A stretch of 64,000 nucleotides of DNA from JADMJV01 sp964649085 (lineage in GTDB: Bacteria; Vulcanimicrobiota; Xenobia; Xenobiales; JADMJV01): contig CAZYPN010000005.1 in the NCBI GenBank assembly GCA_964649085.1, positions 1 to 64,000 of the forward strand. The letters are read 5' to 3'. The notes beneath the pieces were generated by a model. The model ran no database searches, had not been told where the DNA came from, and saw only the letters and a list, made by a program, of their open reading frames with translations. The stretch's first letter is position 1. Every line of letters starts with the position of its first letter. Positions 24,569 through 33,191 of the stretch are shown in pieces. The position numbers and the translations under genes were made by a program.

Positions 24569-25448
24569 CGTCGCCGTCGGGGTCGCGCTGCTCCTCGGAG
24601 ATCACTCGGGGCAGGCGGGCCTTCAGTTCGGCCAGGCACCGGTCGCTGAGATAATTGTCGTTGACGTCCAGCAGCTTCAGCAAATGAAATCGGGCGTTCT
24701 TTATCAGCGGCTGGGCTCCGGCATCGTCGAGGTTGCCCCGGGACAGATCGAGCTCTTGCACTCGGTCGAGTACGGCCGAACGGGCCAGGCCCTCGACGAT
24801 ATCGGCGGCATACTCCGAGTTGCACAGCCCCAGGCGGCGCAGGCGAGGAAAACGATCCTGCAGGATGGGCTGCAGATCGGCCACGCTGCTGTCGCCCCCG
24901 TAGTTGTCGGAGCCAAGCCAGACTTCCAGATGCTCGAGCTGGGGCAACTCGGCGTGGGCGATTTGGGCCAAGGTGGTGGCCGCAAGCCCGCCGCTTTCCA
25001 CCACCAGCCCGCGCAGGTTGCTGTGCTCGAGATAGGTGAAGGCCAGTGAGGAGGCGCCCCGCACCGTCAGCCATTCCAACTGGGGAAAGGCCCTCAGCAA
25101 GGGAGCCAGGTCGCTCTGGACAATCCAGGAAATTTCAAATTCGTCGTAGGTGATTTCGCCGAGGAAAAGATGGCGCAGCCCGGCCAGGCGTTGGCGATGC
25201 TGCACCAGCAGGTCGACCACCAGCGAGGAGTCGCAGTCGTACATCTCTTCGTGCCAGGTGCCGATGACCAGGGTTTTCAAGCGTTCGCTGCCAGCCGTGT
25301 TCAGCAGTTGTTCCAGAGCTTCTGAAAAAGGACGATCCCCGTCAGCGACTCGCAGTGCCCAGGCCGTTCCGGTGGGGTCGTCGAGGGTGCCCTGAAAATC
25401 GACAAGCGGATACCCCAGCCAGTGAGTAAGATGTTGAGCAATGGCCAT
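24537..25448 (-). CDS. STM4015-family leucine-rich-repeat protein
   Basis: 303 residues from ATG 25448 (MAIAQHLTHWLGYPLVDFQG). The longer open frame upstream runs over plsC in antisense. About eight LRR-type units are visible (LRHLFLGEITYDEFEISWI, LEWLTVRGASSLAF, LRGLVVESGGLA, LEHLEVWLGSDNYGG, LRRLGLCNSEYAAD, VQELDLSRGNLDDAGA, LLKLLDVNDNYLSD). ITYDEFEISWIVQSD is highly typical of STM4015. LRRs make protein-protein contacts, so this may hold the radical SAM enzymes or their substrate. It overlaps STM4014, and 20 bases separate it from plsC. Confidence 0.9.
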   Translation of the reverse strand: MAIAQHLTHWLGYPLVDFQGTLDDPTGTAWALRVADGDRPFSEALEQLLNTAGSERLKTLVIGTWHEEMYDCDSSLVVDLLVQHRQRLAGLRHLFLGEITYDEFEISWIVQSDLAPLLRAFPQLEWLTVRGASSLAFTYLEHSNLRGLVVESGGLAATTLAQIAHAELPQLEHLEVWLGSDNYGGDSSVADLQPILQDRFPRLRRLGLCNSEYAADIVEGLARSAVLDRVQELDLSRGNLDDAGAQPLIKNARFHLLKLLDVNDNYLSDRCLAELKARLPRVISEEQRDPDGDDGDRYCSVSE

Positions 25449-25468
25449 CGGGGCAGGTTCGGGGAGGG

Positions 25469-26170
25469 CTAGCGCTTCCCTCCGGGCCGGATCCAGTCGG
25501 CCAGTTGCAGCAGTGCGAAGCTGAGGGGAACCCACAGAGCGGCGCAGGCGTAGAACCCCCAACCGCGCCGGGCCACAAGTTGGGGCGGCAGGCGCAGCGG
25601 GGCTTGAATTCGCTCCCTGAGTTCTTGCAGAAAACTCTCCCGCGTGTGCCCGGGCTGCCACAGCAGTGGGGCCCCGAAATGAATCCATACCGGTCCGCCG
25701 CGCACATAGCGTGCGTTTTCCGGGCACAGGGCCTCGCTGCCATAGGTGCTGACCGGAATCAGCGGCACTCCGCACTGCTCGGCCAGAATGGCAACGCCGG
25801 GGTGAAACTCCTGCAACTGGTAGCTGTGGGTGGGGTTGCCCTCGGGGTAGATGCCCACGCAGGCCCCCTGGGACAGGTGATGGGCCACCCGCTGCAGCGA
25901 TCCGCTCTTGCCGCCTACAGCAATGAACCCCAGAGCCTTGAGCCAGTGTCCCACCAGGGGGATCTTCAGCGGCTCGCGAGACACCATGAAGCGCACCTGA
26001 CGAGGCAGGATGGAACCCAGCACCAGACCGTCCAGCACCGTAGGATGGTTGCTTACCAGCAGTACCGGGCCCTCTCGGGGCAGGTGCTCCAGGCCCTCAA
26101 CCTGAGGAATCCAGTAGGGAAGAAGCAAGCGCTGAAGCGCTGCCAGACTGAAGCGGTAGATTGGGTTCAA
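25469..26170 (-). CDS. plsC: 1-acyl-sn-glycerol-3-phosphate acyltransferase-like protein
   Basis: 233 residues from ATG 26170. The HX4D catalytic motif appears as N-H-P-T-V-L-D, and the substrate motif as IYPEGNPTHSY; GVPLIPVSTYGSE is the third block. A C-terminal hydrophobic helix (WGFYACAALWVPLSFALLQL) would anchor it to the membrane. Many such proteins acylate lysophosphatidic acid or other lipid acceptors. It shares 4 bases with the PilZ gene upstream and lies 20 bases from the STM4015-type gene, so it may be cotranscribed with STM4014 and STM4015. The exact acceptor is not determined. Confidence 0.88.
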   Translation of the reverse strand: MNPIYRFSLAALQRLLLPYWIPQVEGLEHLPREGPVLLVSNHPTVLDGLVLGSILPRQVRFMVSREPLKIPLVGHWLKALGFIAVGGKSGSLQRVAHHLSQGACVGIYPEGNPTHSYQLQEFHPGVAILAEQCGVPLIPVSTYGSEALCPENARYVRGGPVWIHFGAPLLWQPGHTRESFLQELRERIQAPLRLPPQLVARRGWGFYACAALWVPLSFALLQLADWIRPGGKR

Positions 26171-26529
26171 GCCGAGAGACGAGCCAGGTCGGAAAGCAGT
26201 TGCTCAAAGGGGCGTTGGTCAACGGCCGAGCAGTGTTCCACCTCGACTCCGACCAGAAAACGGTCTTCATACTCGCGGCACCAGCGAACTTCGCCTTCAA
26301 CCCAGTGTTGCTGGCGACCGTCGACGGTCTTGTAGAGAACCTGCAGGCGAACGCCCGCCTCCATTCGCAGCGGCAGGATCAGGCGCAATCCCCCGGGGCC
26401 CACATCCAACACTCTGGCTTTGCGGAATGTGCCATAGCCCACCCGAAAGCGAACCTCCTGAATCCAGTGGTAGCGTTCTTGCCAGCGCCGATTGCCGTTT
26501 TTGGATTCAAGTAGCTTGCGGATTCCCAT
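26167..26529 (-). CDS. PilZ domain protein (possible cyclic-di-GMP binder)
   Basis: 120 residues from ATG 26529 (MGIRKLLESKNGNRRWQERYH). The first RxxxR-like basic stretch (RRWQERYHWIQEVRF) precedes a PilZ beta-barrel signature: KARVLDVGPGGLRL matches the D-x-S/G-x-x-G-x pattern (here D-V-G-P-G-G). Ligand-binding RxxxR is only partly kept (RRWQER), so c-di-GMP binding is uncertain. The gene overlaps plsC (ATGA). The 113 bases upstream hold the likely promoter of this minus-strand set. Confidence 0.75.
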   Translation of the reverse strand: MGIRKLLESKNGNRRWQERYHWIQEVRFRVGYGTFRKARVLDVGPGGLRLILPLRMEAGVRLQVLYKTVDGRQQHWVEGEVRWCREYEDRFLVGVEVEHCSAVDQRPFEQLLSDLARLSA

Positions 26530-26642
26530 GGTGTCAAACGCTCCCCGCTCCTGGATGTGTGTGAGGAGGATTTCACGTGGTGGAACCCTACGGTCTAGGC
26601 AAAGCATGTAAACTTTTCTCGCCAGACAATCGTTCGGGACCT

Positions 26643-28760
26643 TCAGGTGCAGAGGACGCCCACCGCACAGGTGCTCTGGTCGAGCAGTCGCTCGGCCCGT
26701 TGACCCAGGAAGGCCCGATCGGTGGTGCGACGCAGCACGCCCCCCATGAAAATCAGGTCGTAGCCTTCCTCGCGCGCGAGTTGCAGGATTTCCGATTCGA
26801 TATTGGCCCCCTGAAGCAGGCGAGTCGAGGCCTCGGGACAGAGCCGCTGGGCCACCTGGACCTTCTGGTCGAGAAAATTCTGGGCCAACCGTGCCCGCTG
26901 TTCCAAGACCAGTGGATCGGCCATCGGCAGGTGGATCTCGACCACATGAGCCACGGTCAGACTGGCCCCCGTAGAGAGTGCCACGGCGCTGGCCAGTTCA
27001 ATGACCGGAGCTCCCCGGGGGGTGCCCGTCGTGGGAACCAGAATCTTGCGGGGCGTGACCAGGCCCTCCTCGGGTACGCGCATCACCAGCACGGCACAGC
27101 CGCTGTCGAGCAAAATTCGGTCGACGGCCTGGGGGAAGGGGCTGCCTTCGCGTTGGGCTGGCTGGCTGGCTCCCAGCATCATCAATTCGTAACCCCGCTG
27201 CGACTCGCGCACAATCAGTTCGACGGCGTGGCGACTCCGGGCTCGCTTGATCACCAGGTTAGGGTCGAGCTTCTTTTGCAGCCGTTCAGACAACTCGCTG
27301 AAGTCGGGCTTGAACTCTCCCTCGCCGCCTTCGGGGGGGTCGATGTGCATCAAGGTACAGTCGAAGCTTCGCACTTGATGAATCCAGCTGGCCACCCGAG
27401 TTAGAGCTTCTGCATTGGGTCCACCGCGAAGCGGCATAAATACCCGTCGCAAGCGACCCAAGAAGGTGTCGCTGCGTCGCCGCTTGAGGTTTTGCTGTTC
27501 AGCGGCCGTCATGGGGATTTTGGAAAAGGCCCAGCGCAGCAGCGGAGGCGTTAACAAGCAGGTGCTCAGGGCCACCATCACGATGATCGAGTAGGTTTCC
27601 ACGGCCAGGATTTCCAGGTTCAGCCCCACGGTGGCCACGATGATCTCCATCGAACCCCGGGCGTTCAGGCCCAGGCCGAAGGCCACTCGTTCCCAGGGCG
27701 GCAGGCCGGCCCTCCAGGCGCCAAAGCCCACGCCGATGAGCTTGCAACTGCAGGCCACCGAAAAGATGATGATGCCCCAGATAATCACGGTCGGATTGAT
27801 CACCCGCAGCAGATCGACCTTGAGACCCGCACTGGCGAAGAAAATCGGGGACAGAAACGAGCTGACCAGCACTTTCAGAGCGGCGTCGGTTTCGTGATGG
27901 AAACGCCGGCACTGGGCCACGCACATCCCGGCTACCAGCGCGCCCAGCATGGGTTCCAGTCCCAGGGCGTGAGTGGTGGCGCCACTGAGCATGGTCAAGA
28001 CGATGGTGGCGCTCACCTGGCTGGAAACCCCTCCGTCGCGGTTGTCGATCCAGGTCAGCAGTCGATCTACGGCCCAACGACCGGCGGTGAAGGCCACGCA
28101 CAGAAAGACCACGGCGCCGATGAGGGCGCGGGCAATCTGGGCGTGGTTGGCCTCGCCGGTGGCCTGGCTGACCACCGCCGAAAGCAGCACCCAGCCCACC
28201 AGGTCTTCGGTCATCGCGGTGGCGACCATCGTTTGCCCCAGTGGCCGGCTCAGGCACTGAATGTCGAGCAGAATTTTGGCCAGCACCGCCATGGCCGAGA
28301 TGCTCATCGCCACCGCCATGAACTGGGCGAAGACGACCCTCTTGGCCGGGTCCTGCAGCAGAATGTCGGGCGCGGCCAGGCCCAGGGAAGCTCCGAAAGC
28401 CAGCGGCACCACCGTGCCCCAAAAGGCGATGAGAAGTACCCGGCTGCCGCGAGTGCGAATCAGATTGAAGTCGATTTCCAGGCCGGTGACCACCAGCAGC
28501 AGCAGCACACCCAACCGACCCACCGCCGTAAGCAGGGCGTTCTGGGCGCTTTCGCTGGGAAACAGCCAGCTCTGGGCCTCTGGCCAGAGCTTGCCCAGAA
28601 TGGTGGGCCCAAGCAGAATGCCGGCCAGCAACTCGCCCACCACGGCCGGTTGACCCCAGCGGCGGGCCAGTTCGCCCAGAAATCGGGCCGTAGCCAACAG
28701 CAATGAGATTTGCAGCAGCAAAATCAGCAGGGCATGGTGGCCGAGGGCCGAGGTTTGCAT
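26643..28760 (-). CDS. CPA2-family cation/proton antiporter with C-terminal universal-stress domains
   Basis: 705 residues from ATG 28760. The first 390 residues hold about 12 membrane helices with CPA2 blocks: VVGELLAGILLGPTILG, VLLLLVVTGLEIDF and NARGSMEIIVATVGL. The last 300 residues carry two UspA-like domains (HVVEIHLPMADPLVLEQRA, then GYDLIFMGGVLRRT), the latter with the usual G-x-R-A-E-R-L ending. CPA2 proteins of this layout exchange Na+/K+ for H+, and Usp domains may sense nucleotides. It is divergent from the small membrane protein gene across 74 bases. Confidence 0.88.
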   Translation of the reverse strand: MQTSALGHHALLILLLQISLLLATARFLGELARRWGQPAVVGELLAGILLGPTILGKLWPEAQSWLFPSESAQNALLTAVGRLGVLLLLVVTGLEIDFNLIRTRGSRVLLIAFWGTVVPLAFGASLGLAAPDILLQDPAKRVVFAQFMAVAMSISAMAVLAKILLDIQCLSRPLGQTMVATAMTEDLVGWVLLSAVVSQATGEANHAQIARALIGAVVFLCVAFTAGRWAVDRLLTWIDNRDGGVSSQVSATIVLTMLSGATTHALGLEPMLGALVAGMCVAQCRRFHHETDAALKVLVSSFLSPIFFASAGLKVDLLRVINPTVIIWGIIIFSVACSCKLIGVGFGAWRAGLPPWERVAFGLGLNARGSMEIIVATVGLNLEILAVETYSIIVMVALSTCLLTPPLLRWAFSKIPMTAAEQQNLKRRRSDTFLGRLRRVFMPLRGGPNAEALTRVASWIHQVRSFDCTLMHIDPPEGGEGEFKPDFSELSERLQKKLDPNLVIKRARSRHAVELIVRESQRGYELMMLGASQPAQREGSPFPQAVDRILLDSGCAVLVMRVPEEGLVTPRKILVPTTGTPRGAPVIELASAVALSTGASLTVAHVVEIHLPMADPLVLEQRARLAQNFLDQKVQVAQRLCPEASTRLLQGANIESEILQLAREEGYDLIFMGGVLRRTTDRAFLGQRAERLLDQSTCAVGVLCT

Positions 28761-28834
28761 CTCGATCTCTTCTCGTTGGTGACGAAGGGGCCTGTGCCAT
28801 GACGCTGCACCGACATCTGTGCTATGGTGGCCGA

Positions 28835-29308
28835 ATGAAGACCGTTCTTAGCATCGCCTGGCAATCTCCGGTGCGATATCTTTTTCTGACGGTTTCGTTG
28901 TCGATGATGTGGCTACTTCGGCACAGTCTGGTGCAGGCGGTCACTGGAAAACTGGGCAGCAGCCCCTGGGAATTGCTGCTGATTCCTTTCGGGCTGGTAG
29001 CTGTGGGGGCGGGGTATGCGGCTTTGGCCATCAGTCTGAATACGACCTATGTGGAAAGCGACGGACAAAGGCTCAGAGTGCGTCATTCCCCCTGTCCGTG
29101 GCCTGGAGGTCGGACACTGACGTTGGCTCAACTCAAGGAACTGAGGATGGCTACCCGGGTCACCTCTAGCGATACCCGGCAGAATGTGCGCTACAGCCTT
29201 CAGGCTGAGATGAAGGACGGTCGTAAGGTGGATTTGTTCGCAGTGTCTTCCAAGAGTCGTGCCCAGGAGTTGCTGCGCACTTTGAAGGAAAAGCTCTCGC
29301 AGGCCTGA
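28835..29308 (+). CDS. Small membrane protein, two TM helices with PH-like tail
   Basis: 157 residues from ATG 28835 (MKTVLSIAWQSPVRY). Two hydrophobic helices (about 14-32 and 45-65) precede a soluble tail with strands (TTYVESDGQRLRVRHSP, LKELRMATR, YSLQAEMKDGRKVDLFAVS). The tail resembles small bacterial PH-like domains of the bPH class. Upstream, TGCTATGGT 9 bases before the start could be an extended -10 box. The stop is 2 bases before the GTG of the MacB-type permease, so they are cotranscribed. I cannot name the function. Confidence 0.6.
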   Translation: MKTVLSIAWQSPVRYLFLTVSLSMMWLLRHSLVQAVTGKLGSSPWELLLIPFGLVAVGAGYAALAISLNTTYVESDGQRLRVRHSPCPWPGGRTLTLAQLKELRMATRVTSSDTRQNVRYSLQAEMKDGRKVDLFAVSSKSRAQELLRTLKEKLSQA

Positions 29309-29310
29309 CG

Positions 29311-30525
29311 GTGCCCTTCTTGCTCACCCTGCGCATCGCTCTGAGAGCTTTGCTGACCAACAAATTCCGCAGCTTTCTCACGATCTTGGGCATCATCATC
29401 GGAGTGGCGGCGCTGATCGCCACCTGGTCGATCAGCCAGGGTGCACGGATTCAGATGCAAGAAAAAATCGACCAGTTTGGCAAAGACTCGATCTGGATTT
29501 ACGGTGGCGACCGGCGCAAGTCGGGTGCCCAGAGCGGCGCCTCCCAGTCGGTCGACCTCAAGGTTTCCGACTGGGAGGTACTGTCGCGGCTCGACAGCGT
29601 GCGTTTTTGTTGCCCCATTATCTGGACTTCGGGACAGATGGTCTATGGATCGGCCAACTGGCGCAGCGATGGGCTGGGCACCACCGCCGACTACCTGGGC
29701 GTGCGAGCCTGGGCCATCCGCGAGGGGAGAGTCTTTTCCGAGGACGAGGTGCGCTCTGGTGCCTGCGTCGTGGTCTTGGGCAGTATGTCGGCTCGCAAGC
29801 TGTTCGGGGCTACCCCGGCCCTGGGCAAGACGCTGCGCATTGAGCAGTTTTCCTTTGAAGTCATCGGTGTGCTCGAGGAGCGAGGCCAGTCGATGGGACG
29901 CAGCAGCCAGGACGACACCTTTCTGGTGCCCTACACCACCTGTCAACGACGCCTGCGCAAGACGCGCTTCATACACATGATTTTGGTGGCGGCCAAGAAC
30001 ACCGACCAGCTCAAGTCGGCGGCTGCTCACTTCAAGCAGGTGCTCAAGCAGAAGAACGGCATCCCCATCGAGGAGGAGAACGCCTACGAGGCCTACACTG
30101 CCGAGCAGGCCTTCAAAACCTATCAAGAGGGCACCAAGACCTTCGGTCTGCTAACGCTGATGACGGCCTCGGTGTGCCTGCTGGTAGGCGGCATTGGCAT
30201 TACCAATACCATGATGATGTCGGTCAGCGAGCGCACCCGGGAAATCGGAGTGCGTATGGCGCTGGGAGCAACGCCCAACGACATTCTGGTTCAGTTTTTG
30301 TTGGAAGCTCTGGTGCTCAGCGGCCTCGGGGGGTTATTGGGGGTGGGCCTGGGGTTCTGGGGCGCGCTACAGACCGCCGAACTGGCCTCGTGGCCTCCGG
30401 TGGTCACCCTGCGCTCGCTGTGGCTGAGCTTCGCCTGTTCGGCCGCCATCGGGCTGGTTTCGGGCGTCTATCCCGCCTGGAAAGCCTCGCGCCTCGATCC
30501 GGTGGATGCCTTACGTTCGGATTAG
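29311..30525 (+). CDS. MacB-type ABC transporter permease (FtsX domain), no partner ATPase nearby
   Basis: 404 residues from GTG 29311. Layout: one helix near the N-terminus (SFLTILGIIIGVAALIATWS), a large periplasmic MacB_PCD domain, then three helices from 270 with the FtsX signature (GGIGITNTMMMSVSERTREIGVRMALGATP). The ending YPAWKASRLDPVDALR is typical of MacB/LolCDE-like permeases. These act with an ATPase and usually an adaptor to move lipoproteins or peptides outward. No such ATPase gene flanks it. It overlaps the convergent kinase gene by 15 bases at its stop. Confidence 0.9.
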   Translation: MPFLLTLRIALRALLTNKFRSFLTILGIIIGVAALIATWSISQGARIQMQEKIDQFGKDSIWIYGGDRRKSGAQSGASQSVDLKVSDWEVLSRLDSVRFCCPIIWTSGQMVYGSANWRSDGLGTTADYLGVRAWAIREGRVFSEDEVRSGACVVVLGSMSARKLFGATPALGKTLRIEQFSFEVIGVLEERGQSMGRSSQDDTFLVPYTTCQRRLRKTRFIHMILVAAKNTDQLKSAAAHFKQVLKQKNGIPIEEENAYEAYTAEQAFKTYQEGTKTFGLLTLMTASVCLLVGGIGITNTMMMSVSERTREIGVRMALGATPNDILVQFLLEALVLSGLGGLLGVGLGFWGALQTAELASWPPVVTLRSLWLSFACSAAIGLVSGVYPAWKASRLDPVDALRSD

Positions 30526-32457
30526 GCCGCTCTTTTCCAAGGTGCGCAGGGCCTCCAAAGCCTCGTCAATGGTTGGGAAGCGAGTCTCCGGGTCGCGCTC
30601 GATCATCTTGCTGATCAGAGCCTGCACTGCAGCGGGCAGATCAGGGCGGTACTCGGCTATCGGTGCGGGCTCGCGAGTCAGTCGCCAGAGCAGCGCTTCG
30701 GCCGTGCTGGAAGCCCCCTGGTAGGGGGTTCTCCCCGTCAGCATTTCATACAGAATCACGCCGGCCGAATACTGGTCGGAACGGGGGTCCGATACCACCC
30801 CCTGAATTCGCTCTGGGGCCAGGTAGTCCAGCGTGCCGACCAGTTCGTGGGTCTTGGTAATGCGGCTCGAACGGGCGTCCTGGGCCAGACCGAAATCCAC
30901 GATTTTCAGCCCGCGCGGGGTCAGCATCAGGTTTTCAGGTTTCAGGTCGCGATGCTGCACGTGGAGGCGATGGGCGTAACTCAGTCCCTCGAACAATTGA
31001 CGGGCCAGACGGTAGGGCTGGTCGGGACGGCGGCCACTCTCCAACAGTTCTCGCAGACTCTCGCCTTGAAGGAACTCCATGACCAGGTAGAGCGCCCCTT
31101 CTTGCTCACCCGAATCGATCAGCCGAACCAGATGGGGGTGATTCAGCTGCATGCAGATGCGCACTTCGCGCAGAAATCGTCGGCGGAAGTCGGGGTTGTG
31201 GCTCTCGGACTCGTGGACGATCTTCACGGCTACGGCCTGTGAGGGCTCCAGGGCGGGGAGGAGAAGGGCTCGATACACGGTGGCAAATCCCCCCCGGCCT
31301 ACCCGCTCGACCAGCAGATACGGCCCCAGTTCCCGCTGTAACCAGGGGTCGGCGGGGTCGCTGTGCTGCTGCCAGCGCTGGCGTCGGACGCCGCCCAGCC
31401 AGGTCGCCCTTCGTTGCTCCAGGCTGCGGGCCAACAGCAGCGAGAAACAACCGCTGAAGGCTGGCAAGATCAGATGAAGCTTCCACAAGCTAAAAGCGCA
31501 GAGGGCCAGGGATGTCAGGGCCAGGGCCAGCAACTGCAGGGTTGAGCGGGACAGGCCCCCCAGCCAGAGAGCAGCCAGCAGATACACGGCGCAGGTTGTT
31601 GCCGAAGCCGGACTGCGCCACGACTGCTGGAGCAAATCGTGAAAGGCCCAGGCGTGCACCCCCACCCGGGGAAATCGAGCGTCAAGGGGAGTTCGCGTCA
31701 GGTCGACGCTGCCCGCGCCCACCTGGCCGACCCAGATCACGCAGCCTTCCAGATGGTGGGGCGGGGGAGGATGAGTCGTCCACCCCTCCAGGTCTTGCCA
31801 GCTCAGATGTCTCAAATTGCGCCTGCTGGTGTCGCTCCAGGGCGCCTGCTGATTGACCCAGATCGCTTCGGGGTGCAGCCGCGTCGGGCCCCGCAGCGTG
31901 GGCAACGCAAGCGTGGCTTCTGCAGGCGCCGGTCCATGCAGCACCTGGAGGTAAGCGGCCAGTGCTAACGAGTTTTGTTGTCGGTGCCTCAGGCGGTAGC
32001 TGCGGGTTGCCCCGTCAGAGTCGCTGGGGAGTTCGACCAGCCCCTGAAGGTGGGGGCTTACCGTCGGATAGGTTTCTTTGAGTGTGCGCGCCAGCAACAC
32101 GGCCTGGGGCCGGGGTACGCCGCTCCACAGGCGCTGGAACGCCTGGGGCTCCTTGCCGGTGAGCAGCAGGTCGAGCACAACCAGCGAGGCCCCCTGCTGT
32201 TGCAACCTGCGCAGGGCTTGGGCCAGAGCGTCAAAGACCTGGCGATCGGAGGTCCAACGCCTGCTTACTTCCGTGTCGAGGTCGAGGTGCACCACCCGCG
32301 GCGAGGCTGGCGGTTGCAGAGGAGCAAGCAGTCGCAGCATGGCGTCGTAGGCAAAACGATCCCAGACCCACAGCGGCGGCGCCAGCCACTGACAGGCTAC
32401 CAATAACAGCGACAGCGCCAGCAGCAGTGCCGGGCGCGAAGCCAGCCTCTCCAGCAA
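30511..32457 (-). CDS. CHASE2-domain Ser/Thr protein kinase, membrane-bound
   Basis: 648 residues from ATG 32457. An N-terminal helix (PALLLALSLLLVACQWLA) is followed by a CHASE2 extracellular sensor domain (RVVHLDLDTEV, VVLDLLLTGKEP, GCVIWVGQVGAGSVDL). A cluster of helices (about 285-340) then leads to a Hanks-type kinase domain (about 380-645). Kinase motifs: glycine loop ERVGRGGFATVYRA, Lys in VAVKIVHE, HRDLKPEN and DFGLAQD. The last aligns with an active enzyme. CHASE2 kinases sense extracellular cues and phosphorylate cytoplasmic targets. Its start abuts the lipoprotein gene stop, so the two are likely one operon. Confidence 0.92.
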   Translation of the reverse strand: MLERLASRPALLLALSLLLVACQWLAPPLWVWDRFAYDAMLRLLAPLQPPASPRVVHLDLDTEVSRRWTSDRQVFDALAQALRRLQQQGASLVVLDLLLTGKEPQAFQRLWSGVPRPQAVLLARTLKETYPTVSPHLQGLVELPSDSDGATRSYRLRHRQQNSLALAAYLQVLHGPAPAEATLALPTLRGPTRLHPEAIWVNQQAPWSDTSRRNLRHLSWQDLEGWTTHPPPPHHLEGCVIWVGQVGAGSVDLTRTPLDARFPRVGVHAWAFHDLLQQSWRSPASATTCAVYLLAALWLGGLSRSTLQLLALALTSLALCAFSLWKLHLILPAFSGCFSLLLARSLEQRRATWLGGVRRQRWQQHSDPADPWLQRELGPYLLVERVGRGGFATVYRALLLPALEPSQAVAVKIVHESESHNPDFRRRFLREVRICMQLNHPHLVRLIDSGEQEGALYLVMEFLQGESLRELLESGRRPDQPYRLARQLFEGLSYAHRLHVQHRDLKPENLMLTPRGLKIVDFGLAQDARSSRITKTHELVGTLDYLAPERIQGVVSDPRSDQYSAGVILYEMLTGRTPYQGASSTAEALLWRLTREPAPIAEYRPDLPAAVQALISKMIERDPETRFPTIDEALEALRTLEKSGLIRT

Positions 32458-33117
32458 CTAGCGAAACTCGATAATTCTTACAGACTGCATTGTGGCCGAA
32501 CATTCGCCCTTTTCTGCCAGGCTCTTCCAGTCGAATTTGGGTTCTGGAACGGGAGGGAGGCCCGGGGCTTGTTGCCTGCCATGCCCCGCTTTGGCGTTTT
32601 CCTCGTTGTTCCACTGGCTGGCACTGGCCGCCGGCCCGAGACGCACGGCCCCTACCTCGATTTGCTCCTCGCCACCGTGGGCCAGCGATTGGCTCTGGCC
32701 GTGCCAGCGCGCCAGTATATCGTAGAGGGCCGCCTCGCGCTGCTGGTGGGCGCTGACAGCAGCCTGAAGCTGGCCGATTTCGCCACACTGGGGATGGACA
32801 AAGGCCACGAAGAGTCGGACCCCCGGTTGGGCCGCCAGCGAGGGGATCTCCAGTCTGGCCGGCGAGCCGGGGCGGGCCTGCACCAGTTGGGGAGCTATTT
32901 GGGGCAGCAGGCGCCCTTCCTTAAAGGCGGCCCACGCCACCGTCAGGCTCTGCTCTTGAGGCTCGGCCCACAGGCATAACCGCTGGGCGGGCTGGTCAGC
33001 CCTGGGCTTATGATTTCCATCGAGCACAGCGTAGTGAAAGGCCAACGGCGGGGAGGCCGGGGGTGGGGTAGGGGCACACCCCCAAAGGAACAGGCACAGG
33101 AACATCCATCTCAGCAT
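32458..33117 (-). CDS. Lipoprotein of unknown function
   Basis: 219 residues from ATG 33117. MLRWMFLCLFLWGC is a signal peptide ending in a lipobox (L-F-L-W-G-C), so the mature protein starts at the cysteine. A Pro-rich spacer follows, then a beta-rich core (YAVLDGNHKPRADQPAQRLCLWAE) and a helical tail (IGQLQAAVSAHQQREAALYDI). No family is recognised. It directly precedes the CHASE2 kinase gene, and its position suggests an extracellular partner of that sensor. It is divergent from the DUF4178 gene. Confidence 0.7.
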   Translation of the reverse strand: MLRWMFLCLFLWGCAPTPPPASPPLAFHYAVLDGNHKPRADQPAQRLCLWAEPQEQSLTVAWAAFKEGRLLPQIAPQLVQARPGSPARLEIPSLAAQPGVRLFVAFVHPQCGEIGQLQAAVSAHQQREAALYDILARWHGQSQSLAHGGEEQIEVGAVRLGPAASASQWNNEENAKAGHGRQQAPGLPPVPEPKFDWKSLAEKGECSATMQSVRIIEFR

Positions 33118-33172
33118 GGCCTATCGGTCGAGAGCCGAGCAGATTTCTTCCCGAAGGAAAAGCCGGTCTCGG

Positions 33173-33185
33173 GGCAAAGTTTGCC
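33173..33185. promoter_or_regulatory. Palindrome upstream of the DUF4178 gene
   Basis: GGCAAA-G-TTTGCC (33173-33185) is a perfect 13-base palindrome around one centre base, ending 6 bases before the ATG at 33192. It lies in the 74-base gap between the lipoprotein/kinase genes and the DUF4178 operon. No Shine-Dalgarno separates it from the start, so the transcript could be leaderless and controlled at this site. That is inference. Confidence 0.4.
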
Positions 33186-33191
33186 GCGATT

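Noticed and set aside
25449..25775. N-terminal extension of the STM4015-type gene
   Set aside because: The extension reads antisense over plsC. The family usually starts near MAIAQHL.
29311..30525. Permease as part of the STM401x system
   Set aside because: No known linkage; it belongs with the adjacent small membrane gene and lies about 4 kb from STM4015.
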